A stretch of DNA of 64,000 bases, taken from positions 310,001 to 374,000 of the forward strand of contig NW_024881591.1 in assembly GCF_019059575.1 (NCBI RefSeq), in the 5' to 3' direction. Numbering within the stretch: position 1 is the first letter of the stretch; each line of letters starts with the position of its first letter. Of this stretch, positions 10,984 to 32,715 are shown piece by piece. Source of the stretch: Amphibalanus amphitrite (lineage: Eukaryota; Arthropoda; Thecostraca; Balanomorpha; Balanidae). The position numbers and the translations under genes are program-made. The notes beneath the pieces are model-generated. The model did not search any database. It saw only the letters and a list, made by a program, of their open reading frames with translations, and had not been told where the DNA came from.

Positions 10984-11463
10984 TTACGCAAGATATTTAG
11001 CATTAAGCTAAGCTTTTCTAAGCTAAAAGTTTTCTCTGCGGCCTCAAGTTACCATGGTAATTTGATTCGCTGACAAATGTGTTTTTGGTCGCTGAACACT
11101 ACACTCTGAATCTCGTTCCTCTAGCTTGACTGACTTGAAGATCTTGCATTGCAATCAGGAAACTTGCATTGCAATCATTGGTATATAGGGCCTTGATTGC
11201 AATTGGACTTGGGAGCGCATTGAAGGGATGTGTGGTTTTCGATTTCAGGTAGTCAATTTTCTGTACTATTTGACCTAAGGACAGTTTTACCGTAAGAAAA
11301 ATGCAAACTGTGTCTGTTCTTGTAAAGCTGACCTGTGACCAAAGTTCCCTGGCCATGCGTAAACGTTAATCGCGTGAAAGATGCTATCGGCCACTGGACA
11401 ATGGACATGGACTGGCCAGCCGAAGTTTTCCTTTTTTTCCGTACTATTAACTGGATTATTTGC

Positions 11464-12107
11464 CAGCTGGCGCCGTATGGTTGCGCTAGCAGAGCCTGTT
11501 AATTGTTAATTTGTTATACATCAATGCTAGAATATCTAAATACAATAGATAAATACTAATAATACACCTTTTTGCATTTGAATTCAACTATTCGCCATAA
11601 CTGTTTGGGGAGCCATTTCGACAATCGACATTGAGCACAACTATTCCGGCATTGTGTGTCTTATTTTAGCCACTCAGCAAAACAGATTGAACACTGAAAT
11701 GAGTGATGTGCAAAACAGTTTGACACTTCGCCAGACTTTGGCATTTAGTGAGCTAGCTTGGCATGTGACGAATATTTTCGACCATTGACGATTTGTTTTT
11801 CACAATGTTGAACCATTCGCTCAACGCCGAGTTGTAGAGGAGGACCGCCGAATAGTTTTGCTCAATGGTGATTCTTTGTGATCAACCTCCCATTTGTAGC
11901 GCCACCTATATGGCGAATGTGTACAAATGTTTTGTCCAATGGTCAAAAGCTAATGCAAAAAGGTGTACTAAATATACTACTAATACTAAATATCTATCTA
12001 TTACTTTTCTATCAGTCCCATTTTACCGTTAATGTGTTCATGTCCATCTACTATCATGTTTATAGCAATGAACAGCATAGCTATCGTAGGTTGCCAGCTG
12101 GCAAGCC
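11464..12107. repeat. Old fold-back element
   Basis: Imperfect inverted arms share GCCAGCTGGC at the outside (about 11464 and 12092-12107) and AATAGATAAATACTAATA...ACACCTTTTTGCAT at the inside (about 11546-11578 and 11950-12002). A further inner inverted pair (GAGCACAACTATTC / GAATAGTTTTGCTC) lies between. The arms are too diverged to define ends or a target duplication. No coding region is seen. Confidence 0.5.
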
Positions 12108-12256
12108 AGCTGATGTTATCCAGTTGCTAGTAAGGCCCTTTTTGATGTGACATCTACTATCATGTTTATAGCAATGAACAGCATAGCTATCGTAGGTTGC
12201 CAGCTGGCAAGCCAGCTGATGTTATCCAGTTGCTAGTAAGGCCCTTTTTGATGTGA
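12045..12256. repeat. Perfect 106-bp tandem duplication
   Basis: 12045-12150 and 12151-12256 are identical by eye. The unit includes the right arm of the fold-back element. It is either a very recent duplication or an assembly artefact. Confidence 0.95.
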
Positions 12257-12497
12257 CGTTTTGATGTTTTCTTATCATCATTCAATTCTCTGTGCATGGT
12301 TTTTCAAGTTGTGCATCACTTGAATTGCAAGTGTGGTACCTAGTCAGCAATTTTTCAATGAGCAAATCTGGCATAAGGTCTGATGCCGGTTTATGCAAAA
12401 AAGTGTTAAAATTCAGTTCAGTTGACATGGCAATCACGACTCTGACATGCCCAGAGGGACTCAAAGGCAGCTGAGAAGGACACCGGACAGGTGTGCT

Positions 12498-12822
12498 GGT
12501 AAATGTCAAGGTACAGTCCTAAGAAAACTTCAAGGATAATTTTCTCACAATGTTACATTATTTCACATCCTGAATCCAAAAATGATACATGTCTCACAAA
12601 TAATAGGAAAAAACATAGTCAAGTCTGACCTAACCTTGACCTTACCTACCAATCTACAAACCTACAAACCTACAAACCTACAACCTAACAACCTACAACC
12701 TACTCATACAACCTAAAACCTACAAACCTGCAACCTACCCTAACTTACAACCAACAATTTCTGTTGTTTCATATTTATATCAACAGTGCCACAATTGTAG
12801 ATTAGACCTTATCTTTAAGTCA
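12498..12822 (+). mobile_element. Third copy of the MITE-A family (decayed right end)
   Basis: It starts GGTAAATGTCAAGGTACAGT and follows the left half of MITE-A closely (ACATCCTGAATCCAAAAATG). It then has an ACCTACAAACCT tract (12640-12735) and the CAACAGTGCCACAATTGTAG segment. The right terminus is degenerate. It ends about 120 bp upstream of the kinase start codon region. Confidence 0.75.
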
Positions 12823-12943
12823 AAGATTGCTGATAAAACAGTTAGTATTTTTGCTGTATGCGCATATCTGGCTTGACTGACTTTTTCTTATTCAGCAGAT
12901 GCTGCTTAGTTAGACAAAAGGTGGCCAAGAATACCTCATGAAA

Positions 12944-24228
<11,285 letters not shown>

Positions 24229-24489
24229 GGCGTCTCTGCCGGGACCGCAGCGGTCGGCAGCGGAGAGTCGCTCACCCCGGTAAGGCAGTGATGGGGGAGT
24301 ACGTACTACGTAGCACTCTCTGTGAATGGGTCCCTCGGTACCCGCCAAGAGCGATTAGGTATGCAATATGCGCGTTAAGCAGTCAAGATCTCTAAGGCAC
24401 AATGAAGCGTTGCTATTTCGGGCGCATCTGGAAATTCTAGAGCTTGATGTATAGAAGCCAAATAATAACGAAGGGTTCGTTACGTTTGG

Positions 24490-24495
24490 AATAAA
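24490..24495 (+). terminator. Candidate poly(A) signal for the kinase gene
   Basis: An AATAAA lies about 260 nt after the TGA stop at 24226-24228. It is the first canonical hexamer downstream and a reasonable 3' end, but no GU-rich element was verified. Confidence 0.4.
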
Positions 24496-24499
24496 GCTG

Positions 24500-27400
24500 A
24501 TGGCAGCAGGTGATTGAAAAAGCACTGCAGCCCTGCGGTCGGATCGTGCCGCAGTTGAATGTCGACCGAGGCTGTCGGGCTGTGGCGGCAGGAGATAGAC
24601 CAAACTTTGCTGACAAGTACTCAACGAAACACAGAAGAGCAAGTGCACAACGCTGACAATATGTGAAGTGATCAGGGCGGCAGTGAGTTGGTATTAACGA
24701 AGGGCTGTCCTGACTACTGATCACTGGTCAGCCCAGCGACCAAGCTTTAAGTGCAGAAATGTGGACGTTTTGTGTTCGAGTTATATACTATGTATTGTCA
24801 TGTGGCCGTGGAGTGATTGAAAACTACTTAAACCGCCGCCGGGCACGGCGCCGTCTCGTGTGGGGTCGCGTCGTTCTCCCAGTGAATGCTGCATTGGTTG
24901 GATGCGTCGTGCCGTGAAGGAAGCGACAACAATGTCGCTGAGGGCTGTGTATCTGTCTTTGACTGTACTCTGTAACCACAGCAGGCATATTCCACACACT
25001 GTAGTACTATTTTAGGCATTATTTAGTCTAGGAGATATATAAAAGTATGTAATCTGACTCTACTGCTGTACTGTGGCGGCTGTGAGTGTAATTTAGCCGC
25101 CGCCGTTTTATTCTGCGAGCTGTCCCTCCCATTCCACCCGTATCCTGACGGCATTTCACTAACATTCTCCGCATCGTCTGCATGTCGCCTGTGCTGTATG
25201 TCTGCGCTGTATGCACTCTCCGCCAAGCTGTGAATAACTGTTGCTGGTAGGATGTGCTGCATTGGTTTGAAAAGGCAGCAGGGCTCCGTCCCCGCTTATT
25301 TCGGTGAGGAGCCCGCCTGGTGAGAAGGGTGATTTCTCGTTATCTGCCTGTGTCTTCCACGGCTATTCGCGCAGAGTTTCGTTGAACTGTCATGTGCTGC
25401 GTTGGCTCTTTTCCGCCACTGAGTTATCTCCGATGGTTCATTCACATAATCCTGCTGTAGGCGTCTGCGATAATGTGTTAGCCACGCTGTAACGTGAAAG
25501 GGTTATATAATTATGCATATGTCGATGCAAGGTGATGTGCTTCCGAGAGCATTGCTCAGTTTTTCCGTAATCTCGTGTTCGGTGGCTGCCGTCTGCTTGC
25601 AGTAAACAGCCCTAGCCCGCGCACCGACGGGGGGGGGCGGATATCCGCCCCCCCTGAGGTTTTTCGCGGATAGCGGGAAAACCGCGGCGCGTAGCGCCGC
25701 GAAATTTGGTATGACTATTCTCTCATCAATTTTACACATGGTGTGCAAGTTTGAACCTCCTAACTTTTAAGGTCAGGTCACCAGGTCACTTTGAATGACC
25801 CAACCTCAAGTCACTTTTTTGCAACTTTGTCACCGTGCCAGAGCTACAGTAGATGTCGGAGGCCTTTGAAAGTCGCAGGATGTTATTAGGTCATTAGTAG
25901 CTACAATTTGTATATCTCGGAATTTTGATGTCGGTGACCTAAGGTCAGGTCAATTTCGCGACTTCCCCATTATAAGTCAATGGGGGAAAAATCAACTCCC
26001 TGTTTTTACCACTAAAACGGGTCGGAATGGCCCCATATACCATACATGACTTCACATACGATCAACCTTCACTACCTTGAGGTCTGTTTTGCTGTTGGGC
26101 AGCTGTAAGGTCATGTGACGTCATCAAAGGTCACCAAAGGTTTTTTGCCAATAACTCCTTACAGGAACAAGATACAGACGCGCGGATGGTCTCATTGTGT
26201 TCAGCTCGTCAAGACGCATCGAATGATATACATGATGACCTCGAGGTCACGTGACCTGAGGTCAACCTTTGACCTTGACCTTTCGAGGTCAACATATATA
26301 TCATTCGATGCGGATTGACGAGAGGATCACGATGATGCCCTTAGTTTGTTCCTATCTTGACTACTTCGAAAGTTATTCGAGAAAAACCCTCTCCATATCT
26401 AGCGCTGCCATTTTGACTTTTTCGACCCCTGTGACGTCATCTTTGACCTGACCTGAAAATGACCTTAGTAAAAATTGTAGACCTTGTCCGTGCGTATCCG
26501 ATGCCGTTTACCGCTTGTCGCTATCTTGCTTCGTTCTCGAGATCTCAGGGGGGGCGGTCATCCGCCCCCCCCCCCCGTCGGTACTAAGTTGGCGCAGACC
26601 CCCGTCGGTGCGCGGGCTAGGTCCGTATGGTGTTCACTCTTGCCACTCTGTTCAGGCGAGCTCGTGTTCATAGGACCGCGTTGTTCTCGGCACCACTACA
26701 ATAGGCTACAATAGTTTTATCGGTAATTCGTATTTATAACGCTGTCTGTCACTGTGCGTTGTTCAGAGGAAAACGTTCGTTGTATGGCATCGTTTAGCCA
26801 TAGGCATGTTACACACATATTGATGATTGATGCATAGTTTCGCAAGGTAGATGCATCTCGGCATTGTATTTTTGTAGGTTCTGCGATGGCATCACGGGCA
26901 GGTGCCGCTGATTGGAGAGACGCATCTCCTTACGCCTGTGTTTGATAGATGCTGGTTATTTTTGCTGAAATGTGTCGTTAGATATCGTTGCACTCATCTA
27001 TACAGATGGGCCGGCGTCATGAACTTACATCGGGCAATGAACGGGCAATGAAAAAGATACAGCAAAAAAGCATACTTTGGAAGCTTATCTTTTGCACGAT
27101 TAGGAGACTGATGGGAACAATAATTGCTATCACCGTTAGTTCACTTTATCCGTCACTTGTTCGATGGATATTGGTGACGCCGGCCCGCTGCAGCACCAAC
27201 TGGTACTGGTGACAGATCTGAGATAGCTCCGGGACTGCTGTGTATGTACGCCAACTGGTGGAGACGAGACCAATACACTCAGTATACGCAACGGGGCGTG
27301 TTGGAGAGAATCAGCGGCGTTTTCCGTATTTCTCCGTTCATCCACTTACCAATAATGGAGTGGTGATGGGCTATGGCAATGACTGCTTCAGGCTCGCCAC

Positions 27401-29031
27401 TCACGCTTCCTTCGTGACTGCCCTGCATTCTCCAGCCCGGCATCATTATTGCGTTGTTAATCGTCATCCACCTCCAGCAATACCCACCTTCCGCGCCTCC
27501 CATTTCTCACCATTACCGAGCAGCCGTCTGTGATCGGGCTGAACGGACCGGCGGCGGCCCCGCGGCGGTCTCCGCTCGTCCCGAAACCGTCCCTCGGGAC
27601 CGGAACGAAACGGCTGACGGAAACGGTCGGCCGGGGCCGCGCCGCTCCCACGTCAGACTCCGAACTGTGCCAGCCGAGCGGGCCGTTCCCGGTGGGCCGC
27701 GCCGCCGGCCGCGCCGGAATCGTTCCCCGGAGACAGATAGCGTCGTGGCCGGCCGGTGGCGGCTCGGCGGACGGGCGCGTGCCACTGCACCGGTGACGCT
27801 GTTTGGTAGCGGTGGTCGGTGACGCTGTCCGGCGGGCGGCGCACGGTGCCGTCCGGACCGGTTCTGGCCATGATTTACCCCTGTTTTGTCGTGACTGTAC
27901 CGTGCTGTTGTATCCTCCGGTGCCGCGATGAGCGATGTCTGCACTGGCGTGAGCATAGCGTGCTCTGCACAGGTGTGCTAAATGGGAGGAAAGTTGGGTG
28001 ACAACTTCCGCCACCGAGTCTCACAGAAAGGTGCTGCCATGTTTGGCTCACAGAATTCAGGCTACTTCGTTGTGAGCGATGAATTGTTCCACGGGCTTGA
28101 TATTAAAGCCGTACGAGTCTCACAATCATCCTTGGCTTTTCCATGGAAACAATAATCCGCTGGTCACCAAATTGATGGGCTTCCTCGCGTCGATTTTCCT
28201 TCTTCATAATTGAAAATAAACCCCGCTGGGTCTTTTCTTGGAAGAATGTTCAAAAGTATGTTTGCTGACTCCTGGTCCGTGTTTGATTATCGTCGCTACT
28301 CTACCGATCGATAGAAAGGTCATTAAAAAGTGCGTCTCCTTTGTCTATGCGAAACACCCCCGGGCGTATGTGCCCAGGAGGCACGATACGCCACTTTTCG
28401 CCACTTCGTAGCAACTAGCATGTCGACATTTTCGCCACTTAGCTAGGTCAGGTGGACATTGGCGTGGCTGTTTGTTCTGATGGACCACTGGGTCGTAATT
28501 TGTAGGATTAGACCGGACGCATCGAGTATCCATCACCGTCATTGTTGGCACACGCTGCCGCGCTGTCAGCGCCTCCGCCACGTCCGTGAACAAACGAGGC
28601 CTGTCATAACGACCTAGCTAGTTCCAATGCACAGACGCGTAATTTCGCTGTAACAGCTAGTTCCAAGACAATTGTCGCATAGTTTGCAAAGCTGTAAAGA
28701 TAAAGGTCGTTTGATCTATTATCGGTCAGACCTTAAGTGCTCAATACTTTTTACTTTGTGACTTTGGAACTTGCCGCTGTCGTCAAGTGACGTATCGCCA
28801 TCACCCCATTCGTGTGCGTGTGTGCACCGTTATTGTGTTTGTTAGGGGCTGTTTGAGCGCTGTGGGCCGCGGCTCGGCTGGCTTTGTGGTGCTATGGGCT
28901 GTAACATTGACTAGGCTCGTATGGATATCAGTGACCGGGGTACCGCTCTGGGGGACGGTCGGTACCCTGCCGACGGGGGACTGTATGAGCGCTGACCGGC
29001 CGCTGTCTGGCGGGACGCTCACCGGCGGAGG
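24500..29031. other. Spacer between kinase and receptor genes
   Basis: Apart from the inverted-repeat element at 25611-26621, I see no supportable gene. GC-rich sequence at 27.53-27.87 kb gives long overlapping frames on both strands without a recognisable domain and is more likely a CpG-rich patch. Confidence 0.5.
25611..26621. mobile_element. 1.0-kb element with TIRs and many AGGTCA half-sites
   Basis: The terminal inverted repeat CCTAGCCCGCGCACCGACGG continues into a G-run on both sides and a short GGGCGGATATCCGCCC-type palindrome. The interior is non-coding and rich in AGGTCA/TGACCT and GACCTTGACC motifs. No clear target duplication is visible. Similar interior sequence at 39.0-39.6 kb and 1-360 suggests a family. 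Confidence 0.65.
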
Positions 29032-30444
29032 ATGGCCGGCGAGCGGCGTCACTCCAGCCTGCTGCGGCTCAGCCTGGGCACGTGCGGGGTGCTGACACTG
29101 ACCGGTCTCCACCAGCTGAGCCCCGGGCGCGCCTGGCGGCTGGCCACGGCGCTGCCGCTCGGCTGCTTTATCGTGCTGTTACTGACGGCCGCCGCCAGCT
29201 ACCTGCTCGAACTGCACACCATCTGGGAGGCGCTGGTGGCCTCCAATGTGCTCAACTTCCTGCTGAAGTCGGGCATCGTGCTGGTGACGTTCGTGGCGCA
29301 GCGGGCCGGCCTGCGGCGTCTGCAGACGCGGCTGGAGGCGCTGGAGGGCAGGGCCGGCCCGCGCGCCGCCGGGGCCGGCATGCTCGACCAGCTGCAGGCC
29401 GTCTTCTTCTGGACCCTGGCCATCACTTTCCTCGTCTTATGGATCTTCTACGAGCGAGCTACCAGTCACGAGCACGAGAACCACTACTTTGTGATCTCCT
29501 GGGCGCCGGAGGTGCTGTACAGCCCTCCGTGGACGTACGCCAGATACGGGTTCCAGCTGTTTGTCCTCTTCATTGGCACCTGTTTCATGGGCGCCTTCGA
29601 CAGCTGCTACTTCCTCTGGATGAAGGCGGCGGTCTTTCATCTGAGGGTGATCAGATCCACGCTGCAGGAATGCTGCCAGAGCCGGGCGACTGATGATGTG
29701 GAGGCGGGGTCTGTCCCGAAGACTGCTGCGCGTGTGGACGGACATCGCTCGTGGACAGGTGACGGTAAGTCTGTCACGGGAACCGACGGAGCCCCCTCGG
29801 CCAACTGGCGACTGAAGCTGTGGTCCAGTGCGGTCGGCGACCAAAAGGTAACACCCGGTGCCACGCTGTTCCTCACAACGCCCACAATCAAGACTCTTCA
29901 CGACCCGTCCGGACAACACGACGGCGGCGACATCTCAGCTACCACACTGCAGGAGCTCAGTGACTACTACGACGATGTCTGTCGCTACGTCACCTCCGTG
30001 AACCAGGTGACCGGCCTGCCGTCGTTCGTCGTCCACGCCAGCACCCTGATGAACATCCTGCTGGACTGTTACCTGGTGCTGCGGCAGGTTCTGCACCTGG
30101 ACGGCGCCAACACGGCGCACCTGCTGTCCTACTCACTGGAGCTGTGTCTGTTCGTGTACCGGCTGTCGGCCTACTCTCTGGGCGGAGACGCGGTGAGCCA
30201 GGGGTCGGTGGCGCTGCGCAGACAGCTGCTGGACGTGCCCTGGCGCCGGCTGACCGCGCAGACCAGCCGGCAGCGCGACGAGCTGCTGAGCAAGCTGGAG
30301 ATGCCGCTGGCCGTGGAGCCGCTCGGATTCTTCACCATGAAGAAGGGGAACCTGCTGTCGATGACGGGCCTGTTCCTCACCTACTTCGTCATCATCATCC
30401 AGATGGTACAGATGGCCGGCGTCGACAAAAGCCAACACCCTTGA
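29032..30444 (+). CDS. Gustatory receptor-like 7TM chemoreceptor, single exon
   Basis: A 470-residue open frame without introns. Hydrophobic segments at about 36-58, 68-90, 122-141, 172-196, 335-360, 365-385 and 440-461 give seven membrane spans. The last contains TYFVIIIQMV (450-459), matching the TYhhhhhQF signature of arthropod Gr receptors, preceded by the usual GFFTMKKGNLLSMTG context. Gr proteins are ligand-gated channels in chemosensory dendrites with a cytoplasmic N-terminus; there is no signal peptide, as expected. A hydrophilic loop of about 120 residues between spans 4 and 5 is long for the family. The ligand cannot be inferred. The ATG at 29032 is used because it starts the open frame and leaves a normal N-terminus before span 1. 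Confidence 0.85.
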   Translation: MAGERRHSSLLRLSLGTCGVLTLTGLHQLSPGRAWRLATALPLGCFIVLLLTAAASYLLELHTIWEALVASNVLNFLLKSGIVLVTFVAQRAGLRRLQTRLEALEGRAGPRAAGAGMLDQLQAVFFWTLAITFLVLWIFYERATSHEHENHYFVISWAPEVLYSPPWTYARYGFQLFVLFIGTCFMGAFDSCYFLWMKAAVFHLRVIRSTLQECCQSRATDDVEAGSVPKTAARVDGHRSWTGDGKSVTGTDGAPSANWRLKLWSSAVGDQKVTPGATLFLTTPTIKTLHDPSGQHDGGDISATTLQELSDYYDDVCRYVTSVNQVTGLPSFVVHASTLMNILLDCYLVLRQVLHLDGANTAHLLSYSLELCLFVYRLSAYSLGGDAVSQGSVALRRQLLDVPWRRLTAQTSRQRDELLSKLEMPLAVEPLGFFTMKKGNLLSMTGLFLTYFVIIIQMVQMAGVDKSQHP

Positions 30445-30648
30445 AACAGAACTGCATCACAAACTTAGGGTCAAATTTTAGAACATAGATCAAATATGGA
30501 CGTGAAATTAGACCTTGCACTAGTTACAAACATCAAACTCCACTAGCGCAGTTGCATCCCCAGTGCAACCGTCACGTACCTATTTGAAAACGAGTCCCAC
30601 GAGCGAAGTCAAACCTTCACTCACGTGCAGTTGTGGCCAACGCCTCGG

Positions 30649-30655
30649 CTCTCTC

Positions 30656-30737
<82 letters not shown>
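30649..30737. repeat. (CT)n microsatellite
   Basis: Nearly pure CT dinucleotides, about 205 bp after the receptor stop codon. It explains the LSLSLS and REREREREs frames on the two strands. Confidence 0.98.
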
Positions 30738-30739
<2 letters not shown>

Positions 30740-31221
30740 CCTCCCCCTACGATCCACGTTTCCCCGTGTGATGACTGACCACAGCACGCGCGTTGCAGGT
30801 GTCTGCGTGGCCTTTCACGCGTCCACACTTGGAATAATACGTTTTACACACAACACATGCACACCTGCTGTTTATGTGACGAGTTTTGTGAGGAAGCTCG
30901 ATTGTTTTTGCTTCGTAGAGTACGTGAAGGTAGTTTTGTTTCCACGCAGAATGTAAGTGGTTGCAGCATGACTTCACGGCTCTCTACTTTCACTGAAGAA
31001 GACGCTTTACGTTAAAGTTGGCGTCAGAAACGTTACAGTTTCTATTGCTAGACGGTATTCGAAAAGTTTCGCCGTGTTTCTTATTATATCGCTGCACGAG
31101 ATGAATACACAAATTTATCACTCGGTTGTGTTCATGCCGGTCCGTTTTTGTGGCTGGGGTCCTTGTCTAGCGCCAGTGCTCTATTACCATTACCATTAGT
31201 GTGTGACGTGTTTGACGCCCC

Positions 31222-31340
31222 GCATCGTCCGTCGGTCGGTCGGTCCGTACCGTCTGTCCGTCTCCGTCGGTCCGTCCGTACCGTCTGTCCGTCCGTCCGT
31301 ACCGTCGGTAGGTCGGTCCGTCCGTCTGTCCGTCGGGCGG
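31222..31340. repeat. GTCC/GTCG tetranucleotide tract
   Basis: Degenerate tandem CCGTCCGT/CGGTCGGT/CCGTCTGT units. Confidence 0.85.
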
Positions 31341-32154
31341 TTGCTGAGCAGGTATCTGTGCCAGTAGTGGCTTGGCAGTCTAACAGTGCGCCGAGACGTT
31401 AGACAGCTGCTGATACATTAAGTACTGGCATCAGTGACAGAACCGGGTCTCCCGTCTCCGTCATGGCTACTCAAGTGTTGTAACGTCACAGCCCATTGAG
31501 GCGTGTGAGCTCGAGTTGTAGGTGCAGTGGCCGGTTGGGAAGGTAGGCAGTCTTGGGAATGCATACAAATAAACACGAATTGGCCAATGTTAGAAGGGCC
31601 CGCATCGTGTCCAGTTTTCTTTATTTTCAGCTTTATCGCTCAACGTGACATCGAACGGTAAAAGAAGGTATTTTTTCGTCAGCCCCTCCAACTGTCGGGC
31701 TGTGGCAGTGACCTCCCGGGTTCGACGGAGGCAATAGGCATTCGCATATTGATGTAAACTGGCCATCGGCGTCTGCCCGGCGTGGTGACTGTCAACATTA
31801 GCGCGATGCGCGCTGTTTGCTGTCGGGCCGTCCGTCCGTCTGTTTTTGTCGCACCTGACCGCGGCCGGGTCCCAGTTACCCAGTCGTCCCCGCGCGGTGG
31901 ATATGTGTGACGACTGCGCCAGGTGTCGGTCGGACGGCGCGTGGCCACACTCTGTGACCAGCCACCCATGGTTTGGGGCGGTCAGCGGGCCCGCTCAGCT
32001 GTGATGTCATAACCGACCGTGACGTCATCACCTGGTCAACCGTGACGTCAGACTGGATGTGAGGAGAGAATTAGGGCGAGACAAATAGTTTAGAATATGA
32101 GGGAATCCTACTGGAATTGCAGCCACCTAAAATGTAGGCGATTTTTAATTTTAC

Positions 32155-32715
32155 TGTGTTGCAGTCTCCACGTTTTGGTGATATCTCCCCTACTCTTTGT
32201 TGCAGTCTCCATATATGTTGATACCATCTCTACTGTGTGTTGCAGTCTCCATTTATGTTGATATCTCTCTGCTGTGTGTTGCAGTCTCAATGTGTATTGG
32301 TGTTATCTCTGTACTGTGTGTTGCAGTCTCCATTTATGTTGATATCTCTCTACTGTGTGTTGCAGTCTCCATGTGTTGGTGTTATCTCTCTACTGGGTGT
32401 TGCAGTCTCCATATGAATTGTTGGTACTTCCCTAATGCCTACTGTGTACTGTTCCTTTCCATACGGTGTGCTGCAGTCTCCATATATATATATTGGTGAT
32501 ATCTCTGTACTGTGTCTTGCAGTCCCCATATGTGTTGGTGTTATCTTTCTACTGTGCGTTGCAGTCTCCACATATGTTCGTGATATCTCTCTACTGTGTG
32601 CTGCAGTCCCATTATATTGGGGTTTTCTCTCTACTGTGTATTGAAGTCTCCAAATGTTTGGTGATATCTCTCAACCGTTTGTTGCAGTCTCCACATTTGT
32701 TGGTGATATATCTAC
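32155..32715 (+). repeat. 41-bp satellite of splice-acceptor-like units
   Basis: About 13 copies of a 40-42-bp unit such as ATCTCTCTACTGTGTGTTGCAG followed by TCTCCATATATGTTGGTG. The CAGTC core lies at about 32161, 32202, 32242, 32281, 32322, 32362, 32402, 32471, 32518, 32560, 32602 and 32684. Every unit resembles a 3' splice site (pyrimidine-rich tract then CAG). No coding exon adjoins it. Confidence 0.9.

Noticed and set aside
27457..28014. 185-residue minus-strand frame and overlapping plus-strand frames
   Set aside because: Low-complexity Arg/Pro/Ala composition in a CpG-rich patch, without splice context or motif.
30580..30956. LSLSLS and REREREs proteins
   Set aside because: Translation of a CT microsatellite.
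32155..32715. CRISPR-like spacing of a 41-bp repeat
   Set aside because: The whole unit is repeated with drift and there are no unique spacers; it is a eukaryotic satellite.
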